Source of the DNA: Coprococcus sp.
GTDB taxonomy: Bacteria > Bacillota > Clostridia > Lachnospirales > Lachnospiraceae
Direction: 5' to 3'
Length of the DNA stretch: 13,421 bases
Assembly: GCA_016296785.1 (NCBI GenBank)
Contig: JAEDHX010000058.1
Coordinates: forward strand, 1-13,421
Shown: one piece after another, positions 6,372-13,330 of the stretch
Numbering within the stretch: the first letter of the stretch is position 1
How the letters are laid out: the number at the start of each line of letters is the position of its first letter
Made by a program: the position numbers and the translations under genes
The notes under the pieces: generated by a model
What the model was told of the DNA's origin: nothing
Seen by the model: the letters and a program-made list of their open reading frames with translations, nothing else
Databases searched by the model: none

Positions 6372-7964
6372 ATGAAGAATAAGAAAACTCTTATAATGTC
6401 AATAATAATTGCAATATTATTGATAATAATTGGTGTAATGACTGTACTGTTTTTGAAGAAAGATAATAATAGTAATTCTGACACAACAAACAGTACTACT
6501 GCACAAGAAACAAAAAATGAAGATGAAAACAATACCGATAGTACTAATAATACGAATGACAATAATAGTGAAGAAAATGATAAATCCGATTCTATTTATT
6601 TAGTAAATGTAGAACAAAGTGATTCCTGGGAATCGGGTAATAAAAAATCAGCTACAGTAAGTATTACCATTAATAATAAATCAAAGGCGGCTATTGATAG
6701 CTGGAAGATGGATATTATATATAATACTGAGGTTGGCATAGACAGTATTTGGTGTGTTGAATATACCACTTCAGGAAACACATTATCAGTAACACCACTT
6801 GATTACAATAAAAAAATTGGCGTAAATGAAAGCGTAAATTTTGGATATAATGTATTAATAGATGATGTTACAATAACAGATTACATATTATATATTGGTG
6901 ATGATAAATACAGCAAAGCAGACCTTGAAGCATTAAAAGAGAAAAAAGAAGAACAGACAACTGAAAAAAAGTCTGAGGAAACTACTTTGGACGATACAAA
7001 AGAAACGTCAGAAGAAGATAGTAAAGCATCAGAAGCTGAATCGGGAACTCCTGTAGCAAATCATGGGAAGCTTAGTGTAGATAAAACACAGCTTGTAGAT
7101 AAGGATGGAAAAGCATATCAGCTTAAGGGCTGCAGTACTCATGGTATAACTTGGTTTCCTGACTATGTAAATAAAGAAGCATTTAAAACACTTAGGGATG
7201 ACTGGGGCGCGAATTTAATACGTATTGCTATGTATACAGACACTGGTGATTCATATGGTTATTGCAGCGGCGGTAATAAGGATGAGATACTCGGACTTGT
7301 TGAAAATGGCGTTAATATGGCTACTGAGCTTGGAATGTATGTTATTGTTGACTGGCATATATTAAATGATAATAATCCAAATAATCATATAGATGATGCA
7401 AAAGAATTCTTTGATAAGGTCTCAGATAAATACAAGGATTATGATAATGTCATTTATGAGATATGTAATGAGCCAAATGGCGGAACAAGCTGGAGCGATG
7501 TTAAGGAATATGCTAATGCAGTAATCCCTGTAATCAGAAATAATGACAATGAAGCGATAATAATTGTTGGAACACCAACCTGGTCTCAGGATGTAGATAT
7601 TGCCTCAGAGGACCCGATTACAGGTTTTGATAATATTATGTATGCTGTACATTTTTATGCAGCAACTCATAAGCAGAATATTCGAGATAAGGTAAGCAAG
7701 GCACTTGAAAATGGAATCCCTGTATTCGTAAGTGAGTTCAGCTTGTGTGATGCATCCGGTAATGGTGGTATTGATTATGACGAATCAGATAAATGGTTTG
7801 AGTTAATTAAAGAAAAAAATCTGAGCTATGCATCATGGAGTCTTTGTAATAAAAATGAGACATCTGCACTTATAAGCTCTTCAAGTAGCAGCTTAAGTAA
7901 CTGGTCTGAGGATGAGTTGTCTGAGACAGGAAAATATATTAAGCAGAAGATAAGTGGAAAATAA
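6372..7964 (+). CDS. Membrane-anchored GH5 endoglucanase with CBM2-like module
   Basis: A 530-residue protein. Residues 7-28 form a hydrophobic helix after a Lys-rich start, with no clear signal peptidase site, so it probably remains as a membrane anchor. A Ser/Thr/Asn/Asp linker (30-74) follows, then a CBM2-like cellulose-binding module (about 75-180, with AIDSWKMDI and SGNTLSVTPLDYNK), a Glu/Lys/Thr linker (181-228), and a GH5 catalytic domain (232-528) very close in plan to B. subtilis EglS. Expected GH5 active-site residues are visible: R284, H257, N366, acid/base E367 (in NEPNG), H427, Y429, nucleophile E455, W489. Predicted action is endo-beta-1,4-glucan cleavage outside the cell. The nucleophile motif reads VSEFS rather than the common VTEWG. 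I chose ATG 6372 because GAGGTGA overlaps the upstream GTG 6363. Confidence 0.93.
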   Translation: MKNKKTLIMSIIIAILLIIIGVMTVLFLKKDNNSNSDTTNSTTAQETKNEDENNTDSTNNTNDNNSEENDKSDSIYLVNVEQSDSWESGNKKSATVSITINNKSKAAIDSWKMDIIYNTEVGIDSIWCVEYTTSGNTLSVTPLDYNKKIGVNESVNFGYNVLIDDVTITDYILYIGDDKYSKADLEALKEKKEEQTTEKKSEETTLDDTKETSEEDSKASEAESGTPVANHGKLSVDKTQLVDKDGKAYQLKGCSTHGITWFPDYVNKEAFKTLRDDWGANLIRIAMYTDTGDSYGYCSGGNKDEILGLVENGVNMATELGMYVIVDWHILNDNNPNNHIDDAKEFFDKVSDKYKDYDNVIYEICNEPNGGTSWSDVKEYANAVIPVIRNNDNEAIIIVGTPTWSQDVDIASEDPITGFDNIMYAVHFYAATHKQNIRDKVSKALENGIPVFVSEFSLCDASGNGGIDYDESDKWFELIKEKNLSYASWSLCNKNETSALISSSSSSLSNWSEDELSETGKYIKQKISGK

Positions 7965-7989
7965 TTAGTTGACAAACTAATCGGTTTGT
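7964..7989. promoter_or_regulatory. Operator-like palindromes in the rsmD promoter
   Basis: Two overlapping perfect inverted repeats occur here: ATTAGTT-GACA-AACTAAT (7964-7981), which spans the -35 box, and ACAAAC-TAATCG-GTTTGT (7972-7989), which fills the -35/-10 spacer. The core AAACTAATCGGTTT resembles TetR-family operators in general form. Placement over the promoter is what a repressor site would show. No regulator gene is nearby, so the binding protein is unknown. Confidence 0.45.
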
Positions 7990-7996
7990 ATAAAAT
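7969..7996 (+). promoter_or_regulatory. Sigma-A promoter of the rsmD-coaD operon
   Basis: A consensus -35 TTGACA (7969-7974), a 16-base spacer, and -10 TAAAAT (7991-7996). It begins 5 bases after the cellulase stop codon. The transcript would start near 8003 and have a leader of about 70 bases before rsmD. Confidence 0.7.
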
Positions 7997-8075
7997 ATAC
8001 TATGTGTTTTTGTAAGATGCTGATATTTCAATAATACATATTTAAGTATATTATGTGTGAAAAGGACTATAGGAT

Positions 8076-8630
8076 ATGAGAGTAATTGCAGGAACTGCCA
8101 GAAGTCTTAAACTTGAAACAGTTGATTCAATGGATACAAGACCTACTACTGACAGAATTAAGGAAACATTATTTAATATGATTAATTCTGAAATCCCTGA
8201 TTGTTCTTTTCTGGACTTATTTAGCGGTAGTGGTGCAATTGCGATAGAAGCACTAAGCAGAGGCGCAAAAATGGCTGTTCTTGTTGAACAAAACAGACAG
8301 GCATTAGGCTGTATAGACAAGAATTTAAGATTTACACACCTTGATAATAAAGCCACTGTAATTGCAAATGACGCAGTAGCTGCTGTCGACAGACTAAATG
8401 GTAGTGGGAACAGATTTGATATAGTATTTATGGATCCGCCATATGGAAAATTGCTTGAGCAGAAGATACTCGAGCATCTGTCAAAGTCTGATATTATAGA
8501 TAAGGATACAACGATTATTGTTGAGTCTGATATTAATACTGATTTTGATTATGCTGACAACCTTGGCTTTGAGGTATATAAGGTTAAAAAATATAAAACA
8601 AACAAACATACATTTTTATACAGGAGATAA
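8076..8630 (+). CDS. rsmD: 16S rRNA (guanine(966)-N(2))-methyltransferase RsmD
   Basis: A 184-residue Rossmann-fold methyltransferase of normal length. The N-terminus MRVIAGTARS and RPTTDRIKETLFN (residues 22-34) are hallmarks of RsmD. LDLFSGSGAIAIEALSRGA (46-64) is the S-adenosylmethionine-binding motif. DPPYG (120-124) is the catalytic (D/N)PPY motif of amino-group methylation. It methylates G966 (E. coli numbering) of 16S rRNA during small-subunit assembly. AAGGA lies 9 bases before the ATG. The coaD ATG follows two bases after its stop, and the rsmD-coaD pair is conserved across many bacteria, matching ylbH-coaD in B. subtilis. Confidence 0.96.
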   Translation: MRVIAGTARSLKLETVDSMDTRPTTDRIKETLFNMINSEIPDCSFLDLFSGSGAIAIEALSRGAKMAVLVEQNRQALGCIDKNLRFTHLDNKATVIANDAVAAVDRLNGSGNRFDIVFMDPPYGKLLEQKILEHLSKSDIIDKDTTIIVESDINTDFDYADNLGFEVYKVKKYKTNKHTFLYRR

Positions 8631-8632
8631 AT

Positions 8633-9118
8633 ATGAGCAGAGCCATTTATCCGGGTAGCTTTGATCCAGTTACCTTAGGTCATTTAGATATTATTAAGAG
8701 ATCATCAGAGATATTTGACGAAGTAATTATTGGCGTTTTAAATAATACTTCAAAAAGTCCATTGTTTTCTTTAGAAGAACGTGTTAATATGTTGAATGAA
8801 GTAGTTTCTGACATACCTAATGTCAAGGCAGTAAGCTTTGACGGGTTGTTAGTTGAATTTGCTAAGGAAAATGATATTAAAGTCATTGTCAGAGGCTTGC
8901 GTGCAGTCACTGATTTTGAATATGAGCTCCAGATGGCACAAAGTAATAGAAAGATTGCGCCAGATATTGATACATTATTTTTGACAACAAATATTGAATA
9001 TGCATACCTTAGCTCGAGCATTGTAAAAGAATTTGCAAGCTATGGTGTTGATGTTAATGAACTTGTTCCGGAGCTGGTAGCACTTGAATTAAAGAAAAAA
9101 ATGGGAATAGACAAATAA
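8633..9118 (+). CDS. coaD: Phosphopantetheine adenylyltransferase
   Basis: A 161-residue protein with all PPAT signatures: YPGSFDPVTLGH with the nucleotidyltransferase (T/H)xGH motif at residues 14-17, the phosphate-contacting RGLR (87-90) followed by FEYELQMAQ, and YLSSSIVKE (126-133). It transfers AMP from ATP to 4'-phosphopantetheine, the penultimate step of coenzyme A synthesis. The hexameric enzyme is usually about 160 residues. It is translated from ATG with AGGAG 6 bases upstream, lying inside the end of rsmD, so it is coupled to it. Confidence 0.98.
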   Translation: MSRAIYPGSFDPVTLGHLDIIKRSSEIFDEVIIGVLNNTSKSPLFSLEERVNMLNEVVSDIPNVKAVSFDGLLVEFAKENDIKVIVRGLRAVTDFEYELQMAQSNRKIAPDIDTLFLTTNIEYAYLSSSIVKEFASYGVDVNELVPELVALELKKKMGIDK

Positions 9119-9134
9119 TAGGAGGAATAATAAC

Positions 9135-9839
9135 ATGGCAAAAAAGGGTATTGAAGAAATGATTAGTGAGATAGAGATATTTGTTGATAATTGTAAATAT
9201 CAACCTTTATCATCAAGCAAGATCATTGTTCCTAAGGATGATTTAGATCAGATGCTTAACGAGCTCAAGCTTAAGCTGCCTAATGAGATAGAGAGATGCA
9301 AGAAGATTATGCGTAACAAAGAAGCTATTCTTGCAGATGCAAGAACAAGAGCAGATTCTATTATTACAGAATCAGTTGCTGAAGCTAACAGACTTGTTGA
9401 TCAGAGTCAGATTGTTGAGCTTGCTAATATCAGAGCTAATGAGATCCTTGAAATGGCAAGAAATCAGGCAGAACAGATAATTTATGAGGCTAATGCTGAG
9501 GCAAATGAAGTAAGACTTGGTTCTATGTATTATACTAAGGAGAAGCTTAGTGATATAAGTAATTATCTTAGAGCTACACTTGAGGCTGAGCGTTCTAATT
9601 ATGAGAACCTTATCAGAACACTTGAGAGCAATTCTGATGTTGTTGCTGATAATATATCTGAAATCAACGCAAGCATTAGTGCACTTAATGGCAATGAATA
9701 TTCTGAGCCGGAAGAGAGTGTACAGCCTGATGAAGAAGAGGATTATAATGTCTACGGTAAGACAGAGTACTCTGATGAAGAAGATGATGATTATGATAGT
9801 GATGATTATGACGATGATGATGATTTCCTTGATGACTAA
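9135..9839 (+). CDS. Coiled-coil protein with acidic tail, function unknown
   Basis: A 234-residue soluble protein. Residues 1-35 form a small head. Residues about 36-182 are almost wholly predicted coiled coil, with Ala-rich repeats (ARTRADSIITESVAEANRL, ANEILEMARNQAEQII, EANAEANEV) like those of DivIVA-type proteins and ATP synthase b subunits. The last 45 residues are dominated by Asp and Glu, with runs such as DDYDDDDD. Similar Clostridia proteins next to coaD are often labelled 'ATPase' or V-type subunit H, but I see no Walker motif or V-ATPase neighbours and do not accept that label. It begins 16 bases after coaD with GGAGGA 8 bases before the ATG, so it is probably the third gene of the operon. 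A scaffolding role in division or envelope work is only a guess. Confidence 0.85.
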   Translation: MAKKGIEEMISEIEIFVDNCKYQPLSSSKIIVPKDDLDQMLNELKLKLPNEIERCKKIMRNKEAILADARTRADSIITESVAEANRLVDQSQIVELANIRANEILEMARNQAEQIIYEANAEANEVRLGSMYYTKEKLSDISNYLRATLEAERSNYENLIRTLESNSDVVADNISEINASISALNGNEYSEPEESVQPDEEEDYNVYGKTEYSDEEDDDYDSDDYDDDDDFLDD

Positions 9840-9842
9840 TTG

Positions 9843-10721
9843 TTATAGCATTACTTTGTAAGCAAAACAGAATGTAGTAATACTACATATTAATTTACCG
9901 GATATATAACTAATTAAAGATAGCTTTGATTCTTTAAGAAGATGAATACTTTGGAAGATTGCAGAAATTCCGCCAAAGGAAGTCAGAGACAGAATCAGGG
10001 CTGTTTTTATTTTTACCATAATTGGTAAATTATAAATAGTATTTACTCCTTTTGTAATTTCTAAAAAGGATGAAAATAAAAATATATATTGATTGTCCGG
10101 GAATATATTTGTAATTACACAATCCAATATTGAAAATATTACAATATATACCCCAATAATTGTTATTGTATTAACAGAGGTGCTAATTATGCTTTTTGTG
10201 TCAGTATTGTTGTATATTATTGTAGTGCTATCGGATTTAAGGGTATTACCGGCAGTAGAGTAACCCGATACAACAAATAATATGGCATAAATTATCTGCG
10301 GAATATATATAATCAGAATTATTTTATAAAAACTATACTGTCCGGGGATGTAGTTTTTGAATATAAAACCGTATAAAAACATAGGACTTATATTATTGCA
10401 CAGTGGAAGAAGTGCAGATGCAGTTTTATATGATATTGCACCCTTATTGTATAATTTTCCTGCTGTTATGGCACCTATTGGGTATCCACAGAAGCATCCG
10501 CATACAAGAAGGACAAATATGGACATTGGAGTGGATAAGCTTTCGATATTTATCGATGACATGAATAAGCCTTGTAGTAATAAAAATGGAAGGACTACAG
10601 GAATTAAACTGTTATACCATAAATATAGTCCTTTTGATGCACCATCTATTACCAGAGATGAATTGTAGCAGATAAGTATTATTAATAAAATAAAGCATAG
10701 GATTTTTAATAGTTGTTTCAT
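9843..10721 (-). CDS. ylbJ: YlbJ-like integral membrane protein (sporulation-linked)
   Basis: A 292-residue protein with about seven hydrophobic segments (near residues 5-21, 37-55, 66-86, 131-152, 181-205, 238-258, 270-289). Family-like motifs are SLIPVVLPFLLLQG (38-51), CGYPIGAITAGKLYNKGAIS (78-97), LCNNISPMFL (107-116) and SFGGISAIFQ (248-257). These fit the YlbJ/nucleoside-recognition (Gate) superfamily. B. subtilis YlbJ is needed for spore cortex formation and is about 400 residues, so this is a short relative. The transported solute is unknown. Its position beside ylbM (tmcAL) and coaD matches the ylb cluster. The ribosome site is poor (AGG only) and lies in a hairpin. The stop is 3 bases from that of the convergent coiled-coil gene. 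Confidence 0.8.
   Translation of the reverse strand: MKQLLKILCFILLIILICYNSSLVIDGASKGLYLWYNSLIPVVLPFLLLQGLFMSSINIESLSTPMSIFVLLVCGCFCGYPIGAITAGKLYNKGAISYKTASALLPLCNNISPMFLYGFIFKNYIPGQYSFYKIILIIYIPQIIYAILFVVSGYSTAGNTLKSDSTTIIYNNTDTKSIISTSVNTITIIGVYIVIFSILDCVITNIFPDNQYIFLFSSFLEITKGVNTIYNLPIMVKIKTALILSLTSFGGISAIFQSIHLLKESKLSLISYISGKLICSITTFCFAYKVML
9872..9888. repeat. Perfect 17-base palindrome at a convergent gene end
   Basis: ATGTAGTA-A-TACTACAT: 8-bp arms around one central base, 33 bases beyond the coiled-coil gene stop and inside the last codons of the ylbJ-like gene. No T tract follows on the plus strand, so it is at best a weak transcription end or RNA 3' stem for the rsmD-coaD transcript. 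It may simply be a coding coincidence. Confidence 0.4.
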
Positions 10722-10739
10722 ATTAAAACCTATGCTTTG
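10691..10739. terminator. Hairpin after tmcAL that covers the ylbJ-like start
   Basis: AAAGCATAGG (10692-10701) pairs perfectly with CCTATGCTTT (10729-10738). The stem continues with two single-base bulges for 7 more pairs, leaving a loop at 10711-10721. T-rich sequence follows on both sides, so it resembles a bidirectional terminator for tmcAL. It also spans the start of the ylbJ-like gene: the start codon is in the loop and the weak AGG ribosome site is in the stem. Confidence 0.6.
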
Positions 10740-10744
10740 TTTTA

Positions 10745-11980
10745 TTATATTATACTTATTGTTTGAGTAAAATCATTTGACAAAACAGTACCAAATTTAT
10801 CATATACAATCTGGTTATAAATTGATGTTGCTTTTTGATCATAGGAAAACATTGACAATCCATAGTCTGACAACTTGCTTATTCCGTCTGCTGTTTTATT
10901 TATTATTGGAACCATTGAGCTTTTGTATATATCCTTAAGTACTGAAGATGCATTTTTTCTTAGGGAAAGAAGCTTGGCATAATAAATATATCCATTGTTC
11001 TTATATTCTTCGTATTCATTTTTAGTAAGCTTGAAAATATAATGCAATAGCCCTCTGTTTATGTGAGATAATGTTATATTTTTTGATTTTAATGAAGCAG
11101 AAAGCTCTGAAAATGACATGTGAAGAGCTGCTTTATTCATTCTATTTAGAATAGTCTTATCCATATCTACATAGTCAGCGCTAATATCATTATATATTCT
11201 TGAATAAATAAGTGCATTGCTTATATCATCATCAAAAATAGGATATGAGGTGAAGTATTCCTCACACATTCTCATATATGTCGTTGCAGGAACAACATTT
11301 TCAAGTTCAGATGGGACAGTATTGCATGTGTTATTATTAAACAACAGTTGTCTGATTGCTGTTGCTGAGCATATTCCTGAAGATATTTCAGTACTGTTAT
11401 AACCTGCAGCTTTTCTTCTGATTAGTATTGGTTTAATATTAGAATTTGTTTTGATTAAAGCAGCAAGGTATTCAATTGCAAGAATGTTATTTGGACTAGC
11501 TATAATTTCAGCAACGTGGTCATTATTAAAATACTCAATATAGGCCTGTTTTCTTGCAATTGGGTATGAATAACCGTGAGACAATAGGGTTCTTATTGTA
11601 TTACCAATACTATCAGGCTCATTTGCAATAACCTCCGCAATATCAAATAATACATTAATGTCATCAGCTTCGGCGCCAAAAGAAATGTAGTCAACAATTC
11701 CAAGCTTATTCATCATTGATACTGATGCGGTTGCAAAGTCTCGTGCACTTGCTGTTGCATAGACAAATGGCAGCTCGAATACTATATCGATACCATTTGA
11801 GGCTGCAATGGCGGCACGGCAATATTTGTTCATTATTGCAGGAACACCTCTTTGAAGAAAATTGCCACTCATAATTGATATGGAATAATCGGAGCCTGTT
11901 ATTTCCTTTGCCAATTCGAGCTGGTACTTGTGCCCATTGTGAAAAGGATTATATTCACTTACTATAGCTACAATACTCAT
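10745..11980 (-). CDS. tmcAL: tRNA(Met) cytidine acetate ligase TmcAL (YlbM)
   Basis: A 411-residue nucleotidyltransferase-fold protein of normal family length. The N-terminus holds EYNPFHNGH (residues 9-17) with the HxGH motif at 14-17, then MSGNFLQRG (37-45), ELPFVYA and FGAE (101-104). SPNNILAIEYL (162-172) and a RRKAAGYNS segment near 188 complete the TmcAL signature. TmcAL activates acetate with ATP and transfers acetyl to C34 of elongator tRNA-Met, giving N4-acetylcytidine in the anticodon. It is the Firmicute counterpart of TmcA. The ATG follows GGAGA by 9 bases. It has its own promoter, diverges from recA, and lies upstream of the ylbJ-like gene on the same strand. Confidence 0.95.
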   Translation of the reverse strand: MSIVAIVSEYNPFHNGHKYQLELAKEITGSDYSISIMSGNFLQRGVPAIMNKYCRAAIAASNGIDIVFELPFVYATASARDFATASVSMMNKLGIVDYISFGAEADDINVLFDIAEVIANEPDSIGNTIRTLLSHGYSYPIARKQAYIEYFNNDHVAEIIASPNNILAIEYLAALIKTNSNIKPILIRRKAAGYNSTEISSGICSATAIRQLLFNNNTCNTVPSELENVVPATTYMRMCEEYFTSYPIFDDDISNALIYSRIYNDISADYVDMDKTILNRMNKAALHMSFSELSASLKSKNITLSHINRGLLHYIFKLTKNEYEEYKNNGYIYYAKLLSLRKNASSVLKDIYKSSMVPIINKTADGISKLSDYGLSMFSYDQKATSIYNQIVYDKFGTVLSNDFTQTISII

Positions 11981-12025
11981 ATGTTTAATCTCCAGTTACA
12001 AAAATATGATTATTTTGCAAATTTT

Positions 12026-12054
12026 ATTTTATATTATTACTCATTAAGTGTAAA
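12026..12054 (-). promoter_or_regulatory. Sigma-A type promoter of tmcAL
   Basis: Read on the minus strand: -35 TTTACA (12049-12054), a 17-base spacer, and -10 TAAAAT (12026-12031). The start would be near 12019, leaving a leader of about 38 bases. The area is so AT-rich that other -10-like hexamers are present. Confidence 0.5.
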
Positions 12055-12202
12055 GTATGATATAATACCAAATAGGTTGTTCATACATTAACAAATTCAT
12101 TATTCATTAATTTTATTTATTATGTTTATTTTATTTTATTTTATATTCGATTTTTTTGTTGTGTCCATAAAAATACCCACATTCTTTTATATAATTTACT
12201 TG
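12055..12202. other. AT-rich spacer between tmcAL and recA
   Basis: No gene is visible in the 270 bases between the tmcAL start and the recA start region. This middle part is extremely AT-rich and includes repeated TTTTA units around 12123-12143. Such tracts can act as UP elements or curved DNA upstream of the recA promoter, but nothing more specific can be supported. Confidence 0.5.
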
Positions 12203-12231
12203 TTGACAAGAAGATGATTTTTGTATAGTAT
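12203..12231 (+). promoter_or_regulatory. Sigma-A promoter of recA
   Basis: A consensus -35 TTGACA (12203-12208), a 17-base spacer, and -10 TAGTAT (12226-12231). Transcription should start near 12238, just before the LexA box. TATAAT at 12231-12236 looks better as a -10 but is too far from the -35. Confidence 0.75.
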
Positions 12232-12243
12232 ATAATCAAGAAT

Positions 12244-12257
12244 CGAACATATGTTTA
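12244..12257. promoter_or_regulatory. LexA (SOS) box of recA
   Basis: CGAACATATGTTTA matches 13 of 14 positions of the Gram-positive LexA box (CGAACrnryGTTyC). It lies just downstream of the predicted transcription start and upstream of the ribosome site. LexA bound here would block promoter escape or early elongation, making recA DNA-damage inducible. Confidence 0.85.
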
Positions 12258-12271
12258 TGGAGGGACTTATA

Positions 12272-13330
12272 ATGATGAATAAAGATGATGATAAGAAAAA
12301 AGCACTTGATGCAGCACTTGCACAGATAGAAAAGCAGTATGGCAAGGGATCTGTTATGAAGCTTGGAGACTCTAATGCTAATATGAATATAGAAGTAATA
12401 CCTACCGGATCACTTAGCCTTGATATTGCACTTGGACTTGGTGGTGTTCCGAGAGGAAGAATTATTGAGATATTTGGACCTGAATCAAGTGGTAAGACAA
12501 CAGTTGCTCTTCATGTTGTAGCTGAGATACAGAGGAGAGGCGGTATTGCAGGCTTTATTGATGCAGAGCATGCGCTTGATCCTGTATATGCTAAGAATAT
12601 TGGTGTAGATATTGATAATTTATATATTTCACAGCCTGACTGTGGTGAGCAGGCACTTGAGATTACAGAGACAATGGTCAGATCAGGTGCAGTAGATGTT
12701 GTAATTGTTGACTCTGTTGCTGCGCTGGTTCCTAAGGCTGAGATTGATGGCGAGATGGGTGATTCACATATGGGTCTTCATGCAAGACTTATGTCACAGG
12801 CACTTAGAAAGCTTACATCTGTTGTCAGCAAGACTAATTGTGTTGTTATATTCATTAACCAGCTTAGAGAGAAGGTTGGTGTTGTTTTTGGTAATCCGGA
12901 GGTTACTACAGGCGGACGTGCACTTAAGTTCTATGCTTCTGTTAGAATGGATGTAAGAAGAATTGATACACTCAGAGCCGGTGGCGAGATTGTTGGTAAC
13001 CGTACAAAGGTTAAAGTAGTTAAGAATAAGGTTGCTCCGCCATTTAAAGAGGCTGAATTTGATATTGTTTTTGGTAAAGGTATTTCTAAGGTAGGAGATA
13101 TTCTTGATTTGGCAGTATCTAACAATATTATTGACAAGTCAGGCGCGTGGTATGCATATATGGGCGACAAGATAGGTCAGGGACGTGAGAATGCGAAAGC
13201 TTATTTACAGGAGCATCCTGAGATTTGTGATGAGATAGATAAGAAAGTTCGTGAAGCTGTAGGAATTGAAGAAACAACTGATTTATCATCTGATAAGGAT
13301 TCAACAGGCAAAACAATTATTGAAGTTTAG
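12272..13330 (+). CDS. recA: Recombinase RecA
   Basis: A 352-residue RecA of normal length. The Walker A motif GPESSGKT is at 69-76, the catalytic Glu is in IDAEH (E99), Walker B VVIVD is at 143-147, DNA-binding loop L1 is around IDGEMGDSHMG (158-168), and loop L2 around NQLREKVGVVFGNPEVTTGG (196-215). The C-terminus is acidic and ends GKTIIEV. RecA forms filaments on single-stranded DNA, drives strand exchange and triggers LexA self-cleavage. I start it at ATG 12272, with GGAGGG 7 bases upstream; the adjacent ATG 12275 is equally possible. The earlier in-frame ATG 12251 lies inside the LexA box and before the ribosome site. Confidence 0.98.
   Translation: MMNKDDDKKKALDAALAQIEKQYGKGSVMKLGDSNANMNIEVIPTGSLSLDIALGLGGVPRGRIIEIFGPESSGKTTVALHVVAEIQRRGGIAGFIDAEHALDPVYAKNIGVDIDNLYISQPDCGEQALEITETMVRSGAVDVVIVDSVAALVPKAEIDGEMGDSHMGLHARLMSQALRKLTSVVSKTNCVVIFINQLREKVGVVFGNPEVTTGGRALKFYASVRMDVRRIDTLRAGGEIVGNRTKVKVVKNKVAPPFKEAEFDIVFGKGISKVGDILDLAVSNNIIDKSGAWYAYMGDKIGQGRENAKAYLQEHPEICDEIDKKVREAVGIEETTDLSSDKDSTGKTIIEV

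Noticed and set aside
6372..7964. Cellulase as a horizontally acquired island
   Set aside because: Base composition and codon use look like the neighbours and there are no mobile-element traces; gene transfer cannot be supported from the window.
9580..9861. Methionine-rich frame inside the coiled-coil gene
   Set aside because: A frame-shifted shadow of GAT/GAA repeats in the acidic tail.
10357..10668. Plus-strand 103-residue frame opposite the ylbJ-like gene
   Set aside because: No ribosome site or family features; the opposite frame encodes a recognisable multi-helix membrane protein.
12120..12145. TTTTA repeat tract as a microsatellite or mobile-element end
   Set aside because: Too short and irregular, without target duplication or terminal inverted repeats; typical AT-rich promoter-upstream DNA.
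12251..12271. ATG start for recA at 12251
   Set aside because: It lies inside the LexA box and upstream of the GGAGGG ribosome site.
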